Both the position numbers and the translations under genes were made by a program. Below, one piece after another: positions 59,684-64,000 of a stretch of DNA of 64,000 nt (positions are counted from its first letter, which is position 1; each line of letters begins with the position of its first letter). The stretch is from positions 1 through 64,000 of the forward strand of contig NZ_DAIUCK010000002.1 in the NCBI RefSeq assembly GCF_036846205.1. The letters run 5' to 3'. Below the pieces are notes generated by a model, which saw only the letters and a program-made list of their open reading frames with translations, did no database searches and was not told where the DNA came from. The DNA comes from Rhabdothermincola sp036846205. Lineage in GTDB: Bacteria; Actinomycetota; Acidimicrobiia; Acidimicrobiales; Acidimicrobilacustridaceae.

Positions 59684-59881
59684 GAACTGTTCAGCGAAAC
59701 GCGGCCTGGGGCCGCGCTGGGCTGAACAGTTCGGGAGGCCTCGGTGGTGCTCTCGGAACTGTTCATGGGAACGCGGTCGGGGGCCGCGCTGGGCTGAACA
59801 GTTCGGGAGGCCTCGGTGGTGCTCTCGGAACTGTTCATGGGAACGCGGTCGGGGGCCGCGCTGGGCTGAACGGTTCGGGGA
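59684..59881. repeat. 72-bp tandem repeat, 2.75 copies, with nested palindromes
   Basis: Units start at 59684, 59756 and 59828 (the last is partial, about 54 bp). Each contains GAACTGTTC, about 40 nt later its reverse complement GAACAGTTC (the third copy has GAACGGTTC), and between them a GCGGCC-GGCCGC hairpin core. In the first copy the palindrome extends to CTGAACTGTTCAG (59682-59694). Units 2 and 3 are almost identical; unit 1 differs at about 8 positions. It lies between the stop of the CoA-transferase (59892) and the promoter of the acyl-CoA dehydrogenase operon, both minus strand. It could be an array of terminators or regulator sites. Confidence 0.85.
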
Positions 59882-59891
59882 GGGGGTGGCC

Positions 59892-61145
59892 TCAGGAGGA
59901 GATGACCCCGTCGGCGGCGAGCTGATCGAGGCGGGTGTCGTCGAGGCCCAGCTCGGCTGCCAGCACTTCCCGGGTGTGCTCGCCCACCCACGGCACCCGC
60001 TGCTCGGGTCCCTCCGCCATCTTCGACAGCTTCACCGGGTTGCCCGGCACCAGGATCGGCTCCGCCACCCCGTCGGTGCGGGGGAGCTCCACCAGCATGT
60101 GGCGGGCGGCCACGTGCGGATCCGCGATCACGTCCGGCGCGCTGTTGCTGGGGCCGGCCACGATGCCGGCTGCGGTCAGCTCTCGGGCGGCCTCGAGCTT
60201 GGTGCGGTCCGCCAACCACGCTTCGACCGCCGGTCGGATCACGGTGTCGAGATGGGGCATCCACCCGGATCGGTCGGCGAAGCGCGGGTCGTGCTTCCAC
60301 TCGGGCCGGCCGATCAGCTCGGCCAGCCGCTCGAACTGGAACTCGCGTACGATCTGCACCACCACGTAGCCGTCGCGGGCCTTGAAGCCCTCGCAGATGA
60401 CCGGTACCTGGTCCTCGGGGGTGGGCCGCACGCCCATCGACCAGAAGTTCGTCACGATGTCGGTCATCGAGATCATGGCGTCGAACATGGCGATGTCGAC
60501 GTACTGGCCCTCGCCGGTCCGCTCCCGGTGACGGAGGGCGGCGAGCACGCCGATCACCGCGAACAGCCCGGAGCTGATGTCGCCCAGCGCGCCGACCGGG
60601 ATGGTGACCGGCGGGTGGTCGGGGCCGCTGCGGTACTCGTAGATCCCCGACATGGCCTCGACCACCGAGGCGTACGCGGGCCACGACCGGTAGGGGGTGT
60701 CGACGGTGTTGCCGAACCCGGAGATCGACAGGTAGATCGCGCCCGGGTGCACGGCCGCGACGTCCGCGTAGCCGAGGCCCATGCGGTCCATGGTGCCGGG
60801 CTTGAAGTTCTCGCAGATCACGTCGAAGCGGGGCACCAGATCGAGGAAGAGCTTGCGCCCCTCGTCGCGCTTGAGGTCGATGCCCACGCTGCGCTTGTTG
60901 AGGTTGTTGCGCAGGAACGTCGCCCCGACCGGCCGACCGTCGGGGTCGAGCATCGCCGGTGACGCGCCCCGCCCGGATTCGCCGTCGCGGGGGTGCTCGA
61001 CCTTCACCACGTCGGCCCCGAGTCGGGCCAGCAACTGGGTGGCGTACGGGAGGGCCTGCATCTGCTCGGCGGCCAGCACCCGTATCCCATCCAGGGGCCG
61101 CCCGTACGCCATCGCCTGCGCGTTCGCCACGTCACCCAGCTTCAT
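59892..61145 (-). CDS. CaiB/BaiF family CoA-transferase
   Basis: A 417-aa family III CoA-transferase. LDGIRVLAAEQMQALPYATQLLARLGADVVKVEHP and NNLNKRSVGIDLKRDEG are the family signatures, and the catalytic aspartate is D189 in GALGDISSGLFAVIG. The His of the racemase subgroup is absent, so CoA transfer is the likely reaction. ATG 61145 was chosen because TACGAT ends exactly 6 nt upstream (leaderless), with the operator 61175-61191 over its -35 zone; the open frame extends to 61175. It is divergent from the HMG-CoA-synthase-like gene and is followed by the 72-bp repeats. Confidence 0.9.
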   Translation of the reverse strand: MKLGDVANAQAMAYGRPLDGIRVLAAEQMQALPYATQLLARLGADVVKVEHPRDGESGRGASPAMLDPDGRPVGATFLRNNLNKRSVGIDLKRDEGRKLFLDLVPRFDVICENFKPGTMDRMGLGYADVAAVHPGAIYLSISGFGNTVDTPYRSWPAYASVVEAMSGIYEYRSGPDHPPVTIPVGALGDISSGLFAVIGVLAALRHRERTGEGQYVDIAMFDAMISMTDIVTNFWSMGVRPTPEDQVPVICEGFKARDGYVVVQIVREFQFERLAELIGRPEWKHDPRFADRSGWMPHLDTVIRPAVEAWLADRTKLEAARELTAAGIVAGPSNSAPDVIADPHVAARHMLVELPRTDGVAEPILVPGNPVKLSKMAEGPEQRVPWVGEHTREVLAAELGLDDTRLDQLAADGVISS

Positions 61146-61151
61146 GGGCGC

Positions 61152-61204
61152 ATCGTACCGGTGCCGTCCGCGCATCTGATGAGGCGTCAGATCCGTCCTA
61201 GACT
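61152..61204. promoter_or_regulatory. divergent leaderless promoter with central palindromic operator
   Basis: Minus strand: TACGAT (61157-61152) ends 6 nt before ATG 61145. Plus strand: TAGACT (61199-61204) ends 6 nt before ATG 61211. Between them lies TCTGATGAGGCGTCAGA (61175-61191), which overlaps the expected -35 positions of both promoters. The dyad matches the one at 59650-59666 at 15 of 17 positions. Confidence 0.7.
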
Positions 61205-61210
61205 GCCGCC

Positions 61211-62623
61211 ATGCGAGGGATCCTGAGCTACGGCGCCTACGTGCCGTACCGCCGCCTGGACCGGGCGGACATCCGTGCGTTCCTCGGCAGCGGGGGTGGC
61301 AAGGGCACCCGTGCGGTCGCCTCCTACGACGAGGACACCACCACCCTGGCCGTCGAAGCCTGCCGGGTGGCGATGCGCGCCGCTCCCGCGGGCATCGGGC
61401 CGAGCGCGCTGTGGTTCGCCACCGTGTCGCCCGCCTACCTCGACAAGACCAACGCCACCGCCATCCACGCCGCTCTGCGGCTCGACGCCGACGCCGTGGC
61501 CGCCGACTTCGGCGGCGCTCCCCGTTCGGGAGTCGCCGCCTGGCGGGCCGCGCTGAGCGGGACGGGGACGGTGCTGGTGGCCACAGCGGACATCCGTACG
61601 GGGCTGCCCGGCAGCGCGGACGAGGCAGGCGGGGGCGATGCGGGGAGCGCGCTGCTCATCGGTGATGGAGACGAGGGCACACCGGTCCTCGCCGAGTACC
61701 TCGGCGCGGCCAGCGCCACCAGCGAGTTCATCGACCGCTGGCGCACCCCGGGAGAGAACCGCTCCAGGCAGTGGGAGGAGCGCTTCGGCGAGCTGCAGTA
61801 CTTCCCGCTGGCCGAGCAGGCGTGGAAGGCCGTGCTCGCGGAGGCAGACCTTGCTCCTTCGGACCTCGATCTGGTCGCGGTCACCGGGCTGCACACCAGG
61901 GCGGTACGGGCTGCGGTGCGCAAGCTCGGTGTGGGAGACGAGGTGGTGCTCGACGACCTCGGCGCTTCGGTCGGCAACAGCGGCACCGCCCACCCTGGCC
62001 TGCTGCTCGCCGCCGCGCTCGATCGAGCCGAGCCCGGCCAGGTGATCGCGGTGTTGTCGCTCGCCGACGGTGCCGACGCGTTCGTGTTCCGAGCCACCGA
62101 GGCGCTCCCCGCGCACCGGCCGGCTCGCACGGTGGCGGGGCAGGTCGCCAACGGTGCCGGCCTGCCGTACGCCAAGTTCCTCGCCTGGCGAGGGATGCTG
62201 ACCCTGGATCCCCCCCGGCGTCCGGAGCCCGCACGGGTGTCGGCCTCGGCGGCGGCCCGCTCGGAGGCGTGGAAGTACGCCTTCGTCGGCTCCCGGGATC
62301 GATCGAGCGGCGCGGTGCACCTCCCGCCGGCCCGGGTGTCGATGGTCGGTGACGCGATCGACGACATGGACCCCATCCCCATGGCTGACACCGAGGGCAC
62401 CATCGTCACCTTCACCGTCGACCGCCTGGCCTACTCACCGAGCCCACCGGTGATCTTCGCCGTGGTCGACTTCGACGGCGGTGGACGACTCCCCATCGAG
62501 CTCACCGACGTCGACGAGGCCGACGTGGCCATCGGCGACCGGGTGGAGATGACGTTTCGCCGGCTCAACTCGGCCGACGGCATCCACAACTACTTCTGGA
62601 AGGCACGCCCGGTGCGGAGCTGA
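61211..62623 (+). CDS. HMG-CoA-synthase-like protein fused to an OB (DUF35-type) domain, no nucleophilic Cys
   Basis: 470 aa. Residues about 1-330 have the HMG-CoA-synthase/ketosynthase-III fold: the start is GILSYGAYVPYRRLDRADI. The position where HMG-CoA synthases have the acyl-accepting Cys reads AADFGGA (Asp99). About 340-470 is a DUF35-like tail: the zinc-ribbon cysteines are gone (VGSRDRSSGAVHLPPARV), but the OB strand pattern GTIVTFTVDRLAYS...VIFAVVDFDGGGRLPIELTDV remains. It may bind acyl-CoA and act with the downstream thiolase, not as a synthase. Leaderless start ATG 61211. It is 11 bp upstream of the thiolase, so they form an operon. Confidence 0.82.
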   Translation: MRGILSYGAYVPYRRLDRADIRAFLGSGGGKGTRAVASYDEDTTTLAVEACRVAMRAAPAGIGPSALWFATVSPAYLDKTNATAIHAALRLDADAVAADFGGAPRSGVAAWRAALSGTGTVLVATADIRTGLPGSADEAGGGDAGSALLIGDGDEGTPVLAEYLGAASATSEFIDRWRTPGENRSRQWEERFGELQYFPLAEQAWKAVLAEADLAPSDLDLVAVTGLHTRAVRAAVRKLGVGDEVVLDDLGASVGNSGTAHPGLLLAAALDRAEPGQVIAVLSLADGADAFVFRATEALPAHRPARTVAGQVANGAGLPYAKFLAWRGMLTLDPPRRPEPARVSASAAARSEAWKYAFVGSRDRSSGAVHLPPARVSMVGDAIDDMDPIPMADTEGTIVTFTVDRLAYSPSPPVIFAVVDFDGGGRLPIELTDVDEADVAIGDRVEMTFRRLNSADGIHNYFWKARPVRS

Positions 62624-62634
62624 GGAGCAGGGCC

Positions 62635-63831
62635 ATGGCATCACACGGCATCAAGGACCAGGTGGCGATCGTCGGCATGGGCTGCACGCCCTTCGCCGAG
62701 GCGTTCGGCAAGAGCACCGACGATCTGCTGATCGACGCGGCTCAGGAGGCGTTCGCATCGGCGGGCGTCGGCAAGGACACCGTCGACGCCTACTGGCTCG
62801 GCACCGCACAGTCCGGCATGAGCGGCATCACCCTCGCCAAGCCGTTGCAGCTCCACGGCAAACCCGTGACCCGGGTGGAGAACTTCTGCGCCACGGGCTC
62901 CGAAGCATTGCGCCAGGCGTCGTACGCGGTGGCCAGCGGCGCGTACGACGTGGCCATGGCCATCGGGGTGGAGAAAGTGAAGGACTCCGGTTACCAGGGG
63001 CTCAACGCCTTCCCGATCCCCAATGACGGCACCGCCCGCACACTCACCGCAGCCGCGATGTTCTCGATGGTCGCCCCGGCGTACGCGAAGCGCTTCGGGG
63101 TCGACGAGGCCTCCCTGCGCGAGGCACTGGCCCGCATCGCGTCGAAGAACCACTACAACGGGGCGCGCAACCCGCGGGCCCAGTTCCGCCGCGAGGTCAG
63201 CTCGGAGCAGGTCTGTGCGGCCCCGCCGGTCGCCGGGGTCCTGGGTGTGTTCGACTGCGCCGGGGTCGCGGACGGGGCCGCGGCGGCGATCGTGGTGCGG
63301 GCCGAGGACGCACACCGCTACACCGATCGACCGCTGTACGTGAAGGCCCTGTCGTTCGTGGCCGGCAACGGCAGCGGGCTGCTCGACCCCGACTACGACT
63401 ACACCACCTTCCCCGAGGTCGTGGCCTGCGCCCGGGACGCGTACGCGCAGGCCGGGGTGACCGATCCCCGCCACCAGCTGGCGATGGCGGAGGTGCACGA
63501 CTGCTTCACGCCCACCGAGCTGGTGCTGATGGAGGATCTCGGGTTCGCCGAGCGGGGCACCGCGTGGAAGGAAGTGCTCGCCGGCACGTTCGACCTGCAC
63601 GGCGAGCTGCCGGTGAACCCTGACGGCGGGTTGAAGAGCTTCGGTCACCCGGTCGGTGCGTCGGGCCTGAGGATGATGTTCGAGGCGTGGCTCCAGCTCC
63701 GCGGTGAGGCTCCCGCGGAGCGCCAGATCGACACCGTGGCCGAGCGGCATCTGGCGCTCACCCACAACCTCGGCGGCTATCCGGGGGAGATGGTGAGCTT
63801 CGTCGGGATCGTCGGCACCGAACGAGGCTGA
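62635..63831 (+). CDS. SCP2-type thiolase / lipid-transfer protein, catalytically complete
   Basis: A 398-aa thiolase of the lipid-transfer (SCP2) type. The nucleophile Cys85 is present in ENFCATGSEALRQA, the second loop is AEVHDCFTPTEL (His288), the third is FGHPVGASG (His338), and the final loop is LTHNLGGYPGEM. All active-site elements fit thiolytic cleavage of a 3-oxoacyl-CoA. It is the only thiolase-fold protein in the window with the nucleophile. AGGAGCA precedes ATG 62635, 11 bp after the HMG-CoA-synthase-like gene. Together they likely form the carbon-carbon bond-cleaving step of the neighbouring pathway. Confidence 0.9.
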   Translation: MASHGIKDQVAIVGMGCTPFAEAFGKSTDDLLIDAAQEAFASAGVGKDTVDAYWLGTAQSGMSGITLAKPLQLHGKPVTRVENFCATGSEALRQASYAVASGAYDVAMAIGVEKVKDSGYQGLNAFPIPNDGTARTLTAAAMFSMVAPAYAKRFGVDEASLREALARIASKNHYNGARNPRAQFRREVSSEQVCAAPPVAGVLGVFDCAGVADGAAAAIVVRAEDAHRYTDRPLYVKALSFVAGNGSGLLDPDYDYTTFPEVVACARDAYAQAGVTDPRHQLAMAEVHDCFTPTELVLMEDLGFAERGTAWKEVLAGTFDLHGELPVNPDGGLKSFGHPVGASGLRMMFEAWLQLRGEAPAERQIDTVAERHLALTHNLGGYPGEMVSFVGIVGTERG

Positions 63832-63901
63832 TCCAGCCCACCTCCTGGTCGCCGCGCCCGGTCCGGATTATTCTCCACACTCCCGGTCCAGAAAGGTGGG
63901 A

Positions 63902-64000
63902 ATGGGCGCGGACGCGTGGATCACGCTGGCGGTGATCGCCGGGTTGGTGGTGGTGTTCGTCACCGAGCGCGTGCCCCCCGCCGTGGCGATGGGGGCGGCG
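63902..64000 (+). CDS. SLC13/ArsB-like anion permease, N-terminal start only
   Basis: The first 33 codons (ATG 63902, ribosome site GAAAGGTGGGA) encode a single hydrophobic helix ADAWITLAVIAGLVVVFV followed by TERVPPAVAMGAA. This beginning is typical of SLC13-family (sodium/sulfate or dicarboxylate) and ArsB/NhaD-type permeases. The rest lies beyond the window, so the assignment is provisional. Confidence 0.5.
   Translation, partial: MGADAWITLAVIAGLVVVFVTERVPPAVAMGAA

Noticed and set aside
33344..59694. Shared regulator for the P450 operator (CTGTTGAACAG) and the 72-bp repeat palindrome (CTGAACTGTTCAG)
   Set aside because: Both contain TGAAC/GTTCA halves, but the half-site order and spacing differ; similarity is too weak to claim one regulator.
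59684..59881. CRISPR array
   Set aside because: The repeats are 72 bp and strictly head-to-tail with no unique spacers, and there are no cas genes.
59662..60684. Open frame on the minus strand encoding a 24-aa tandem-repeat protein
   Set aside because: It arises from reading the non-coding 72-bp repeat (72 = 3 x 24) and then the CoA-transferase gene in the wrong frame; arginine/proline-rich composition and no ribosome site.

Overview
The window is a high-GC (about 70%) stretch from an actinobacterium. The gene content suggests an aerobic, lipid- and steroid-type-compound-degrading member of the Acidimicrobiia: many CaiB/BaiF CoA-transferases, acyl-CoA dehydrogenases, cytochromes P450, thiolase-fold proteins, a long-form inositol-phosphate synthase, frequent leaderless start codons and GTG/TTG starts. 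This placement is inference from gene content, because no rRNA or tRNA gene is visible. Genes are densely packed on both strands. No phage, transposase, integrase or CRISPR array was seen.

Layout. 1-5.1 kb: end of a permease, an ADH-A-like zinc alcohol dehydrogenase, a small stress membrane protein, a DUF72 protein, a dihydrodipicolinate-reductase-like oxidoreductase, and a P450 translationally coupled to a 3Fe-4S ferredoxin. 5.5-15.6 kb: site-2 protease with CBS domains, a thiolase-fold protein coupled to a DUF35 zinc-ribbon/OB protein, a DUF885 protein, a MEST-like alpha/beta hydrolase, a PAS-GGDEF-(degenerate)EAL protein, an ADP-ribosylglycohydrolase fused to a dual-specificity phosphatase, and a second P450. 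15.6-28.2 kb: sulfatase, VOC protein, pirin, SRPBCC protein, RNase Z, a protein of unknown function, a membrane-anchored PI-PLC-like protein, a two-component system divergent from a secreted helical-repeat protein, and a PAS/GAF protein. 28.2-38.9 kb: CoA-transferase, TLP1-type thiolase-like protein, MenB, Ino1, a frameshifted P450 with its TetR regulator and operator, acyl-CoA dehydrogenase, AlkB-like dioxygenase, APH-type phosphotransferase, methyltransferase. 38.9-55.1 kb: MFS transporter and SDR, a GGDEF / enoyl-CoA hydratase / DUF1214 / sulfotransferase run, amidohydrolase, SurE, a sphingosine-phosphate-lyase-like PLP enzyme, an RNA methyltransferase, an EthD protein, an OatA-like acyltransferase and a CocE-type lipoprotein hydrolase. 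55.1-63.8 kb: a beta-oxidation-like locus (two acyl-CoA dehydrogenases, two CoA-transferases, a MaoC pair, an HMG-CoA-synthase-like/OB fusion and a true SCP2-type thiolase). The window ends in the start of an SLC13-type permease.

How the genes work together. The 55-64 kb locus looks like one pathway that activates (CoA-transferase), dehydrogenates (ACAD pair), hydrates (MaoC pair) and cleaves (thiolase-fold proteins) an acyl side chain, comparable in gene types to the mycobacterial igr steroid side-chain operon. Two palindromes of the form TCTGAYGNNNCRTCAGA sit over its promoters. One covers the shared -35 zone of a divergent leaderless pair; the other covers the start site of the ACAD-CoAT-MaoC-MaoC-ACAD operon. 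This points to one repressor controlling the whole locus. A 72-bp tandem repeat with nested palindromes separates the two transcription units.

Other notable signals: a TetR operator over the promoter of the frameshifted P450; an 11-bp-spaced TTCTTAG direct repeat between the two-component system and the secreted protein; a recurring TANNNT box 6-8 nt before start codons (leaderless transcripts); and hairpins at most convergent gene ends.
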